From: an uncultured Chloroflexales bacterium
Lineage (GTDB): Bacteria; Chloroflexota; Chloroflexia; Chloroflexales; Chloroflexaceae
Length of the DNA stretch: 49,740 bases
Assembly: GCA_937967405.1 (NCBI GenBank)
Contig: CALCJV010000019.1
Span: 1 to 49,740 of the forward strand
Reading direction: 5' to 3'
Position numbers and translations under genes: made by a program. Under the pieces are notes generated by a model that saw only the letters and a list, made by a program, of their open reading frames with translations, was not told where the DNA came from and searched no databases. Below are positions 42,648 through 49,740 of the stretch, in pieces; within the stretch, counting starts at the first letter, position 1; the number at the start of each line of letters is the position of its first letter.

Positions 42648-42683
42648 AATGAAGCTACGGTCTATCGCACATCAGGGTTACTT

Positions 42684-44477
42684 ATGGCGGCACAATCGCT
42701 CTATCGCAAATGGCGTTCCCAAACGTTCGATGAACTGGTTGGGCAGGAACATGTCATCCAGACGTTACGCAATGCGGTTATCGAAGATCGCATTGGGCAT
42801 GCCTACCTGTTCACGGGGCCACGCGGGGTTGGCAAAACGAGCATGGCGCGTCTGCTGGCCAAAGCCGTCAACTGTGAAGCCGAGCCGGCCCGCCGCCCGT
42901 GCGGGGTGTGCCCGATGTGCATCGCCGTCGGTGAGGGGCGGGCGGTAGATGTGATTGAGATGGATGCCGCCTCGCACACCAGCGTAGACGATGCCCGCGA
43001 TCTGATTGATCGGGTGCAGTTCCGCCCAGCGCAAGGACGCTTCAAAGTCTACGTCATTGATGAAGTGCATATGCTCTCGACGGCGGCGTTTAATGCGCTG
43101 CTGAAGACGCTCGAAGAACCGCCCGCCCACGCCATCTTCATTCTGGCAACAACCGAACTGCACAAAGTTCCCGCGACAATTGTCTCGCGTTGCCAACGCT
43201 TTGTGTTTGCCCGCCATACGCTAGCCGACATTGCCCGCCACCTGCTCCGGGTGGCAGAGGCGGAGCAGATCCAGCTTGAAGCCACTGCCGCCCACGCGAT
43301 TGCCCGTTCAGCGACTGGCAGTATGCGTGACGCGCTCGGTGTGTTGGAGCAACTCGCGTCCTTCACGAGTGGCGTGGTTAAGCTCGAACACGTCACCAGC
43401 CTGCTAGGAATGACAAGTGCCGGTGAGGTAGATGCCGTGATCGCGGCGTTGCTTGCGGATGATATAGCGGGGGCCTTACGGGCGGTGAACAGGGTTGCCG
43501 ATCAAGGGGCCGACATTCGCCAGTTCACCCGCGATCTGGTGGAACGCTTGCGGCTGCTGCTGCTGCGTGTGGTAACTGGCGTTAGTGCGCTTGATGATGT
43601 TCACCCTGATGACCGCGAGGTGTTCGAAGGGTGGGCGACCCAAGCGCAAGCGAGTGGGTTGGTGCATTGGATCAAGCTGCTCAGTGACCTCGATTTCCAG
43701 CTGCGGACTAGCCCGTATGGGCATTTGCCGCTTGAATTAGCGGTGGTTGAGGCCCTCGTTGTGCCGCCACTTGCTGCTACATCGGCCGCCTCCGCCGCGC
43801 CTGCGCGTGCCCCAACCGCTAGCCCAGCGCGACGTGCATCATTCAGCAAGCCCGCTGCATCTGTACCAGTTTCTGCATCACCCAAGCCCGCACCTGACCC
43901 AGCCTCGGCCGCGTCGCTGCTCGCCCCAGAGCCACCCCAGCCCGCCGTGCCGCTAGCAGAGGTACAGGAGATGGCGGATATTGCACCGCCTGCGTCCGCT
44001 GCACCTGTGCCCGCCGCAGAGCCGCCTGTGCTAGCCGCTCCGCCGCTGCCCACGCCTCTAGCGCAGCGCGAAGTCGTGCATGCGGTTGCTGCCGAGCTAG
44101 GGCTGTTTGATCAGGTTGAGTCCGTTTGGGCTGAGGTAATCCGCGATGTGCGCCCCTACAACAAGAATTTGCAGGCAGTCCTCAACAGCATCCATCCGGT
44201 AGATGTGCAAGCCAGCACGTTGCTGTTGCAAGCTCCGTCGCCGTTCCACAAGGGGCAGGTCGAGAATCCCAAGAACCGCCGGATTATCGAGGATGTGCTG
44301 ACGCGGCATGTCGGGCAGCCGCTCACGATCCGTTGCATTGAGCAGCCGCCGCAAGCCCGCGAAGCCGATCTCCGCGAGCAGATGCGTGAAGCCCGTAAAG
44401 ACCCACGTGTGCGGGCGGCGATCAATATCTTCAGTCCGGCAGATATTAGTATTGAAGCGGCCGCAGAACCTGAGTAG
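42684..44477 (+). CDS. dnaX: DNA polymerase III subunit gamma/tau
   Basis: Clamp-loader ATPase, 597 aa, that opens the sliding clamp and organises the replisome. RKWRSQTFDELVGQEHV opens the domain. Walker A is GPRGVGKTSMARLL and the zinc site is CEAEPARRPCGVCPMC. Walker B is VYVIDEVHMLSTAAFNALL, and VSRCQRFVF is the SRC arginine-finger motif. The Pro/Ala-rich linker from about 360 to 460 leads to a C-terminal tau-type domain (to 597). A weak AGGG precedes the ATG. It heads an operon with ebfC and recR, the usual neighbours. Confidence 0.96.
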   Translation: MAAQSLYRKWRSQTFDELVGQEHVIQTLRNAVIEDRIGHAYLFTGPRGVGKTSMARLLAKAVNCEAEPARRPCGVCPMCIAVGEGRAVDVIEMDAASHTSVDDARDLIDRVQFRPAQGRFKVYVIDEVHMLSTAAFNALLKTLEEPPAHAIFILATTELHKVPATIVSRCQRFVFARHTLADIARHLLRVAEAEQIQLEATAAHAIARSATGSMRDALGVLEQLASFTSGVVKLEHVTSLLGMTSAGEVDAVIAALLADDIAGALRAVNRVADQGADIRQFTRDLVERLRLLLLRVVTGVSALDDVHPDDREVFEGWATQAQASGLVHWIKLLSDLDFQLRTSPYGHLPLELAVVEALVVPPLAATSAASAAPARAPTASPARRASFSKPAASVPVSASPKPAPDPASAASLLAPEPPQPAVPLAEVQEMADIAPPASAAPVPAAEPPVLAAPPLPTPLAQREVVHAVAAELGLFDQVESVWAEVIRDVRPYNKNLQAVLNSIHPVDVQASTLLLQAPSPFHKGQVENPKNRRIIEDVLTRHVGQPLTIRCIEQPPQAREADLREQMREARKDPRVRAAINIFSPADISIEAAAEPE

Positions 44478-44482
44478 CGCGG

Positions 44483-44488
44483 TATAAT
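44483..44488 (+). promoter_or_regulatory. Possible internal -10 before ebfC
   Basis: TATAAT six bases after the dnaX stop, about 45 bases before the ebfC ATG. No -35 is seen, so it might only be chance; it could boost ebfC-recR expression. Confidence 0.3.
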
Positions 44489-44532
44489 ACCTGTAGGAAT
44501 GGTAACCCACAGCCCAAGAAAGGGACACACCG

Positions 44533-44835
44533 ATGAACCAGCAACAACTGATGAAGCAAGTCCAGCAGATGCAGCAGCAGGTGCAGAAGATTCAAGCGGA
44601 GTTAGGCGAGGCGATTGTCGAAGGGAAGGCCGGTGGCGGTGCAGTGACGGTGACGATGAATGGGCACCGCGATATTCAGGCCATCAAGCTCAGCCCTGAA
44701 ATTGTTGATCCCGATGATGTCGAGATGCTGCAAGACCTGATCCTTGCGGCGATCAACGATGGCGTGCGTCTCGCCAACGCCCTGCAAGAGGAACGGCTGG
44801 GACCTTTGGCCAAAGGCATGCCAGGCTTGTTCTAG
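44533..44835 (+). CDS. ebfC: YbaB/EbfC family nucleoid-associated protein
   Basis: A 100-aa DNA-binding protein. NQQQLMKQVQQMQQQVQKIQ opens with the amphipathic helix, followed by VEGKAGGGAVTVTMNGHR and IKLSPEIVDPDDVEML, the YbaB fold. Dimers bind DNA and help nucleoid organisation. AAAGGG lies eight bases before the ATG. The position between dnaX and recR is the classic one and supports the call. Confidence 0.95.
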   Translation: MNQQQLMKQVQQMQQQVQKIQAELGEAIVEGKAGGGAVTVTMNGHRDIQAIKLSPEIVDPDDVEMLQDLILAAINDGVRLANALQEERLGPLAKGMPGLF

Positions 44836-44853
44836 CCAAGAACGGACACTCCT

Positions 44854-45474
44854 GTGGCTCTTCCGCCCAATCCGCCTTTGCCGTTGGTTGAGCCAGTTGC
44901 CCGCCTCATTGAGGCATTCAACCAGCTGCCCGGCATCGGCCCTAAAACTGCGTCGCGGCTGACGTTCTTCCTGCTACGGGCTGATGCGGAGGTGGCCCAG
45001 CAACTCGCTGCTGCTTTGACCGATTTGAAGGAGCAGGTGCGGCTCTGCAAGCGGTGTTTCAATATCACGGTAGATGAGTTGTGCCCGATCTGCACCAATC
45101 CTTCCCGCGATCAAAGTGTGATCTGTGTGGTTGAAGAGCCGCTCGATCTGCTCGCAATTGAGCGCACTGGAATATATCGCGGGTTGTACCATGTGCTGCA
45201 TGGGCACATCGCCCCACTCGATGGCATCTATCGCGAACAGCTCAAAATTGATGCCTTGATCCAACGAGTCCGCACCGAGCCGATTACAGAGGTGATCTTG
45301 GCGACCAATCCGAATACAGAAGGCGAGGCAACCGCCTATTTGATTTTGAAAGACCTTGTGCCCATGGGGGTACGGACAACGCGCTTGGCCCGTGGCTTGC
45401 CAACGGGCGGTGATCTGGAATGGGCAGACAGTGATACGCTTGGCTCGGCCCTCGAAGGCCGCCGAGAACTGTAG
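44854..45474 (+). CDS. recR: Recombination protein RecR
   Basis: A 206-aa toroid-forming protein that, with RecO/RecF, loads RecA on gapped DNA. LPGIGPKTASRLTFFLL is the helix-hairpin-helix, and CKRCFNITVDELCPIC binds zinc. VVEEPLDLLAIERTGIYRG and EVILATNPNTEGEATA form the Toprim domain. It uses a GTG start (44854) 18 bases after the ebfC stop with only a weak GGAC site, so it is probably coupled. Confidence 0.95.
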   Translation: MALPPNPPLPLVEPVARLIEAFNQLPGIGPKTASRLTFFLLRADAEVAQQLAAALTDLKEQVRLCKRCFNITVDELCPICTNPSRDQSVICVVEEPLDLLAIERTGIYRGLYHVLHGHIAPLDGIYREQLKIDALIQRVRTEPITEVILATNPNTEGEATAYLILKDLVPMGVRTTRLARGLPTGGDLEWADSDTLGSALEGRREL

Positions 45475-45513
45475 CACGATCTCGCCGCGTGCGGCGTAGA
45501 AGGAGTCTGGCTG

Positions 45514-45876
45514 ATGGCAGTGACTGCGATTCTGTATGATACGATGGACGCGCTGGGCAATGCCGAGCTTGCGGGAGTAGTTGGTACGGATGGCTTGAGT
45601 GTCGAGATTGTCCTCTCGGCCGATAGCCCCTACGAAGATGTTGAGCTGTTGGAGATGGAAATGTCCAATTTGGCTTCAATCGTCAATGCAACAACCATGC
45701 GGCTTGGCACAGGCCCTACCCTCGATCTCTTGATCGAGTCGGATTATCTGATCTACCTGCTCTCACTGGTTACGCCTGGCTACTACGCTGTGCTTGCCAT
45801 TCCGCCGGATGGCAACATTGCCCACGCCCGCAGCACGATGCGCCACATGGTAACTCGTTTCCAACAGGAACTCTGA
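45514..45876 (+). CDS. Roadblock/LC7 domain protein
   Basis: A 120-aa protein whose residues 17-80 fit the roadblock/LC7 pattern: GVVGTDGLSVEIVLS, then helix ELLEMEMSNLASIVNATTMR, then GTGPTLDLLIESDYLIYLL and YAVLAIPPDGNIAHARSTMR. Such proteins are GTPase-activating partners of small MglA/Rag-like GTPases, or scaffolds. No GTPase gene is nearby. A good AAGGAG precedes the ATG. It follows recR by 39 bases in the dnaX operon, a link I cannot explain. The next gene starts one base after its stop. Confidence 0.8.
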   Translation: MAVTAILYDTMDALGNAELAGVVGTDGLSVEIVLSADSPYEDVELLEMEMSNLASIVNATTMRLGTGPTLDLLIESDYLIYLLSLVTPGYYAVLAIPPDGNIAHARSTMRHMVTRFQQEL

Positions 45877-45877
45877 G

Positions 45878-46486
45878 ATGACCACGCTCGTACTTGCCGC
45901 TGCTACCACCGGTGCTATCCCCGCGCAGGGTGCGTGGACGTATGCCGATTGGGAGCAGCTACCCGACGATGGCAACCGCTATGAGGTGGTGGGCGGAGTG
46001 CTGTATATGACAACTGCGCCGAGTAACTTTCATCAGTGGATTGTGCAGGCATTGGTTGAGTATATCGCGCTTCCAGCTCGTCAGCAGGGGCTTGCCTACA
46101 GCTTCTTTGCGCCGATAGGGGTGCTGATGGACGGGTGCGATCCGGTGCAGCCGGACTTTGTGGTGATCCGCCGCGAACGGGCCCACATCATCCGTGAGGG
46201 GCGCATTCGCGGCGTACCCGATCTGATCATCGAGGTACTCTCGCCTTCTAATCGGACATATGACGAGCAGACCAAACGGGCCGCCTACGCACAGGCGGGC
46301 GTACCCGAATACGCCCTGATTGATCCGGCAGCACGGGCGTTGTGCCTGTATCATCTGACCGACACGGGCGCGTATGGCGAAGCCGCCTATGCCACCGCCG
46401 CCGACAGCATCAGCTTCGCGTGCCTGCCAGACATCAGCCTGCCGATTGCGGCCCTGTTTGCGGGTGCGCCCGATACGACGCTGTAG
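45878..46486 (+). CDS. Uma2 family PD-(D/E)XK nuclease-like protein
   Basis: A 202-aa Uma2 (DUF820) protein. It has NRYEVVGGVLYMTTAP, VQPDFVVIRRERAH (acidic), DLIIEVLSPSNRTYDEQTKRAAY (E-x-K) and AGVPEYALIDPAARAL, the conserved order of the family and of the restriction-endonuclease-like fold. It lacks the coiled coil of the copy at 9466. Its ATG follows the roadblock stop by one base, so the pair is translated together. Nuclease activity is inferred; the biological role is not known. Confidence 0.87.
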   Translation: MTTLVLAAATTGAIPAQGAWTYADWEQLPDDGNRYEVVGGVLYMTTAPSNFHQWIVQALVEYIALPARQQGLAYSFFAPIGVLMDGCDPVQPDFVVIRRERAHIIREGRIRGVPDLIIEVLSPSNRTYDEQTKRAAYAQAGVPEYALIDPAARALCLYHLTDTGAYGEAAYATAADSISFACLPDISLPIAALFAGAPDTTL

Positions 46487-46541
46487 CGGTGCGGTCATGA
46501 TCGGCTAGCCCCTTGCCCATGCCCACCCACTGGTTGGTCTA

Positions 46542-47105
46542 TCACTGCAATGTTGCGGCACTGAAGACGTGATCGAACGCCCGACACCAAATCACTACCG
46601 ATTGGTAGGCGGAGTAATCACCCGGCGCAAGGAGATACGTTTGGGTTGGGTTGGTGTGACTACTCAGGCGGGCGATCTCCAATGCTCCGCCTGCGTTCAG
46701 CTCTGCGCCAGATAGTGGGTAGGTACTGCCCGATAGGTAAACAAACAGATCAGGGCCCCACTGGGTCTGGAACTCGTTGAATTGGAGCAACACCGTACCG
46801 TCCGGCTGCTGCACGAGTGTCGCCGTCCCCACCGCCGAAGAGCCATCCGTGCCGGCTCCGAACAAGCCACTTTTGAGCAGGATTGGCGCGGGTGGGGCGG
46901 GGGCTGCCGTCGGCTCCGGCGCATTCGTCGGCTCGGCTGTTGGCAGTGTAGTAGAGGCGGGCAGGCTGGTTGCGCTTGGGATGACCGCAACCGGTGCGCT
47001 GGTTGCACTTGGGATCGGGGTAGCGGGAGCAGGGGTTGTGCTGCATGCTGCTAGCAGCAGGATCGCTAAACTCAGTGCCACACAATAGCCGCGTGTTCTC
47101 ATCAT
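46542..47105 (-). CDS. DM13 domain lipoprotein
   Basis: A 187-aa protein with lipobox LLLAAC (Cys near 21). A Thr/Pro/Ala-rich linker (about 25-75) leads to a DM13 domain (about 78-187). KSGLFGAGTDGSSAVGTATL, NEFQTQWGPDLFVYLSG, EIARLSSHTNPTQTYLLAPG and SVVIWCRAFDHVFSAATL match the family order, including the single WC cysteine. DM13 is suggested to take part in electron transfer or to act as a redox domain in secreted proteins. It is divergent from the universal stress protein cluster, whose promoter region they share. Confidence 0.87.
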   Translation of the reverse strand: MMRTRGYCVALSLAILLLAACSTTPAPATPIPSATSAPVAVIPSATSLPASTTLPTAEPTNAPEPTAAPAPPAPILLKSGLFGAGTDGSSAVGTATLVQQPDGTVLLQFNEFQTQWGPDLFVYLSGSTYPLSGAELNAGGALEIARLSSHTNPTQTYLLAPGDYSAYQSVVIWCRAFDHVFSAATLQ

Positions 47106-47277
47106 TGATCAACTCCTTCCCTTGTTTGGGTAAGCAGCGCACAGTAACGCTTGCTCTCACTATCGCCGATCCTGCACGCGGTGACTGTGAGTAATCCTAC
47201 ACAAGCCTAGCGCACCCTTTCGTAATCAGGTCACTACCGAAGTGTGGTGTTCCTTCTCGCAATATCACACACATATC

Positions 47278-47286
47278 TGCTACAAT
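47278..47286 (+). promoter_or_regulatory. Extended -10 promoter before the usp cluster
   Basis: TG-C-TACAAT (47278-47286), about 120 bases before the first usp ATG (47409). No -35 is visible. The 303-base stretch 47106-47408 holds no convincing gene; a 60-codon frame in it has no family features and is not listed. Confidence 0.45.
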
Positions 47287-47408
47287 AAGCGTAGCTACTT
47301 CGGATGCTGCACGGGTAGCATACCGATACAAAGATTTCATGCAAGGCGCATAGCAAGAGAGGCGCCAATGATCATCGTGTTAGAGAACATGTCAACAAGG
47401 AGGTTGAT

Positions 47409-48413
47409 ATGCATACCGTATTAATTCCGCTCGATGGCTCTGCGCTAGCCACGCAAGCCCTGCCCCATGCCCGCCTTGTGGCGCGGCTGTTGGCAGCGCG
47501 GATCGTGCTCGTGCATGTGGTGTTGGAGACGGAAATCCGTTCCTTACTCAAGCAAGAGGTGGGGCTGCCTGCCTACACGGGCATCAGCTATACAACCGTG
47601 TGGCAGCGTGAAGAGGAGCTTTACGCCCGCTTGCGTCAGCAAGGCGAAGGCTATCTCCATCAGATTGCTGATGATCTCGCAGCAGAAGGCTTTGCAGTAC
47701 AAGTAGATGTGCATTTTGGTGCGCCTGCGCCGTGTATTGTCGCATCGGCCTGCACCCATGCAGCCACGATGATTGTGATGGCGACGCACGGCTACGGTGG
47801 CTTGCGCCGGTGGGCGTTGGGGAGTGTTACGGATCGGGTGGTGCAGAGTAGCAATGTGCCCGTGCTGGTTGTGCGGGGGCATCGCCATGTGCTCCGCAGC
47901 CCGGCTCTGCCGCCGCAGATGACGCGCATCCTCGTGCCACTCGATGGCTCGCAGCTAGCCGAACAGGCTCTACCAATAGCACGTATGCTAGCGGAGACGG
48001 CTCACGCTGATCTGCATCTGTTCCAAGCGGTGTTTCCCATATCCGGGGCCCTGTATCCCTCTGAGCTACTCACATCGCCTGATGTCGAGCCAGACGCACT
48101 GCACAAAAGTATTTGCCGTAATGCGACTTCATACTTAGAATATGTATCTAGCACCCTGCATCACCCGAGCTACCGTGTTTCGGTGGGGACAACGGTGGGG
48201 CATCCGGCAGAGGCCATTCTGATTGAAGCAGAACAGCAACACGCTGATCTGATTGTGATGGTGACGCATGGCTATGGCGGGCTTCAACGCTGGACCTTAG
48301 GCAGCGTTACCGATAAGGTGTTGCACGCAACGACAATACCAATCTTGATTATTCGCGCACAGAAGGGAAACGTGACCCACGCGCTCGATGAATCAATCCC
48401 GACCACAGCATAA
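47409..48413 (+). CDS. Universal stress protein, two UspA domains
   Basis: A 334-aa tandem Usp protein. Domain 1 (about 1-155) opens HTVLIPLDGSALATQALP and ends with the ATP-binding pattern ATHGYGGLRRWALGS. Domain 2 (about 174-323) opens TRILVPLDGSQLAEQALP and ends VTHGYGGLQRWTLGSVTDKV. Both have the G-x2-G-x6-GS loop, so ATP binding is expected. AAGGAGG lies just before the ATG, a strong site. It is first of three consecutive usp genes. Role: response to starvation or oxidative/energy stress, target unknown. Confidence 0.92.
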   Translation: MHTVLIPLDGSALATQALPHARLVARLLAARIVLVHVVLETEIRSLLKQEVGLPAYTGISYTTVWQREEELYARLRQQGEGYLHQIADDLAAEGFAVQVDVHFGAPAPCIVASACTHAATMIVMATHGYGGLRRWALGSVTDRVVQSSNVPVLVVRGHRHVLRSPALPPQMTRILVPLDGSQLAEQALPIARMLAETAHADLHLFQAVFPISGALYPSELLTSPDVEPDALHKSICRNATSYLEYVSSTLHHPSYRVSVGTTVGHPAEAILIEAEQQHADLIVMVTHGYGGLQRWTLGSVTDKVLHATTIPILIIRAQKGNVTHALDESIPTTA

Positions 48414-48447
48414 CGGTGTGGGCGCGTGGCCAAAGCAAAGGAAAGGC

Positions 48448-49410
48448 ATGAAAACGATCCTGATCCCATTGGATGGCTCTGAATTGGCAACCCAAGCAGT
48501 GCCCTATGCACAGGCTATCGTTAAGCTCATGGGGGCAGAGGTCCATCTGCTGCATGTCATTTCAGACACCGTCCGCCAGCAGTTCATCCGTGAACATCCC
48601 GATATGGCATGGAACCCCGGCGAAGCCCCACTCGAAGGCGAACAGAGTGACGAGCGCATGTACGATCTGCTGCGCCAGCACGGGCTGAACTATTGTAGAA
48701 CGATTGCCAAGCCGCTGCAAGAGTTAGGCACAACCGTGCAGCTTCACGTTGATGTGGGCGATCCGACGGACGTGATTTTGGAGCAGATCGAGAGCTGCGA
48801 TGCCGATCTCGTTGTCATGGTCACACACGGCTATAGTGGATTACGCCGTTGGGCATTGGGCAGTGTGACAGAGCGCGTGGTGCGTGGTTCCACGCGCCCC
48901 GTCTTTGTGATTCGCGCTCAAGAAACACCGATAACAGAGCCGCCCGACTTCAAGCAGATTCTCCTGACGCTGGACGGCTCACCTGTTTCCGAGCAGGCCA
49001 TTCCTCTCGCGCAGATGTTGGCGCAGAGCACGCAGGGCGAAATCTATCTGATGCAGGCGGTTCTGCCTCGCTTTGAATTCCTCTCGACGCTGACGATGGG
49101 GGGGGCGGCAGGAACCGCTAGCCCGGATGCAGAAGTTGCCAATTCTGATGAGTACCAGCAGGCGATCCAGAATTTAAATCGCCATGCCGAGCAGCTCAGG
49201 GCCCAAGGCCTTACGGTGCATACGCAGGTGCGAGCGGGCTACCCCGCCGAGAAGATCATCGAGGCCGCGATCACGAGCCAAGCCGACGTGATTGTGATGG
49301 CCACCCACGGCTATAGTGGGTTACGCCGCTGGGCCCTCGGCAGTGTTGCCGATAAGGTGCTGCATGCCACAACCACGCCCCTATTGTTGGTGCATGCCAA
49401 AGGCGCATAA
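48448..49410 (+). CDS. Universal stress protein, two UspA domains
   Basis: A 320-aa paralog of the previous gene. Domain 1 starts MKTILIPLDGSELATQAVP, domain 2 near QILLTLDGSPVSEQAIP; both end in HGYSGLRRWALGS (ATP loop). The frame is open 20 codons upstream into the previous gene, but ATG 48448 with AAAGGAAAGG before it is the family start. It lies 34 bases after the previous stop. Tandem duplication with the upstream gene is likely, given the similar order and motifs. Confidence 0.92.
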   Translation: MKTILIPLDGSELATQAVPYAQAIVKLMGAEVHLLHVISDTVRQQFIREHPDMAWNPGEAPLEGEQSDERMYDLLRQHGLNYCRTIAKPLQELGTTVQLHVDVGDPTDVILEQIESCDADLVVMVTHGYSGLRRWALGSVTERVVRGSTRPVFVIRAQETPITEPPDFKQILLTLDGSPVSEQAIPLAQMLAQSTQGEIYLMQAVLPRFEFLSTLTMGGAAGTASPDAEVANSDEYQQAIQNLNRHAEQLRAQGLTVHTQVRAGYPAEKIIEAAITSQADVIVMATHGYSGLRRWALGSVADKVLHATTTPLLLVHAKGA

Positions 49411-49458
49411 CGCGCTGTGGGTTGCACTAGGGGGCACTAGGATGAAAGGGTTGCTCCA

Positions 49459-49740
49459 TTGATTGAATACCTGCTGGTTCCATTGGACGGCTCGCCGTTA
49501 GCGGATCAAATTCTGCCGTATGTGCGGGTGCTTGGGCGTGCGCTAAATGTGCCTGTTCGGCTCCTGCATGTAGATCGGGCGGCGGCAGCACCCGCTGAGA
49601 CTGTCCCCCACTTTGCGGATGCCTACCTTGAACGCGCGGCCCTGACGATACAGCAGGCTGGCCTCACCGTCGAGCGACATCTCATGGCTAGTGCACCCGC
49701 CGATGCAATCCTCACATACATGCAGCAGCATCCGTTTGGG
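49459..49740 (+). CDS. Universal stress protein, partial
   Basis: A third usp gene, cut by the right edge (94 codons visible). It starts at TTG 49459 (MIEYLLVPLDGSPLADQILP), with AAAGGG about eight bases upstream. The middle (LNVPVRLLHVDRAAAA...) matches a first UspA domain; the ATP loop would be beyond the edge. Only one domain start is seen, so whether it is a tandem protein is unknown. Spacing of 48 bases from the previous stop fits one operon. Confidence 0.85.
   Translation, partial: MIEYLLVPLDGSPLADQILPYVRVLGRALNVPVRLLHVDRAAAAPAETVPHFADAYLERAALTIQQAGLTVERHLMASAPADAILTYMQQHPFG

Noticed and set aside
1-49740. CRISPR array, tRNA, rRNA, insertion sequence or prophage
   Set aside because: No direct repeats with spacers, cloverleaf-like segments, transposase motifs or phage structural genes were seen on reading both strands; this is by eye, so a short tRNA could be missed.

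Overview
The window looks like ordinary chromosome from a filamentous Chloroflexota bacterium, probably class Chloroflexia. That placement is an inference. It rests on a moderately GC-rich sequence, an R3H-tailed Ycf45-type ATPase beside tmk, a caa3 oxidase operon whose ctaB carries a long N-terminal extension, a kinase/AAA/GAF/SpoIIE giant protein, orphan roadblock and Uma2 genes, and several Pro-rich membrane-anchored propeller proteins. I saw no rRNA, tRNA, CRISPR array, insertion sequence or phage gene.

Layout. Positions 1-5393 (minus) hold a compact run: pdxS, pdxT, a GNAT-like protein, the R3H ATPase, tmk and a zinc-ribbon membrane protein cut by the window edge. Positions 5487-8177 (plus) hold an extended -10 promoter, an 86-aa membrane protein and a 781-aa WD40 protein with about 14 repeats. 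Positions 8195-15664 (minus) hold a 1762-aa kinase-ATPase-GAF-phosphatase protein, a Uma2 nuclease-like protein and a patatin phospholipase. Positions 15702-22153 (minus) hold an amine oxidase and, behind a terminator, the cox operon: coxB (with fused cytochrome c), coxA (A2 type), ctaB with a CtaA-like N-terminus, a 39-aa membrane peptide and a cox4-like protein. An AT-rich spacer follows. It leads to a monocistronic 94-aa glycine-rich protein with a near-consensus promoter, a palindrome at the predicted start of transcription and a perfect terminator hairpin.

Positions 23197-28487 (minus) encode an acyl-CoA ligase and branched-chain 2-oxoacid dehydrogenase E1 alpha, E1 beta and E2. A 56-aa membrane peptide with its own terminator lies upstream. 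Positions 28841-33380 (minus) hold an ECF sigma factor, its zinc-finger anti-sigma factor, an ABC-2 exporter and a TrmJ-type methyltransferase. Positions 33527-36204 (plus) hold hisC, a HisN-type phosphatase and hisB. Then come a helical protein of unknown function, a SppA/TolB-like pair and purB (all minus).

Positions 40797-46486 (plus) hold an aminotransferase overlapping a tail-anchored protein, then dnaX-ebfC-recR followed by a roadblock/LC7 gene and a second Uma2 gene. The window ends with a DM13 lipoprotein (minus) and three consecutive universal stress protein genes (plus), the last one truncated by the window edge.

Most of the content is core metabolism (PLP, histidine, purine, dTMP), respiration, branched-chain acid catabolism and DNA recombination, mixed with sensory and envelope proteins. 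The best candidates for something undescribed are the 94-aa protein with its control region, the 86-aa/WD40 pair with a shared N-terminal motif, and the kinase/Uma2/patatin trio. None of these can be shown to be a new system from sequence alone.
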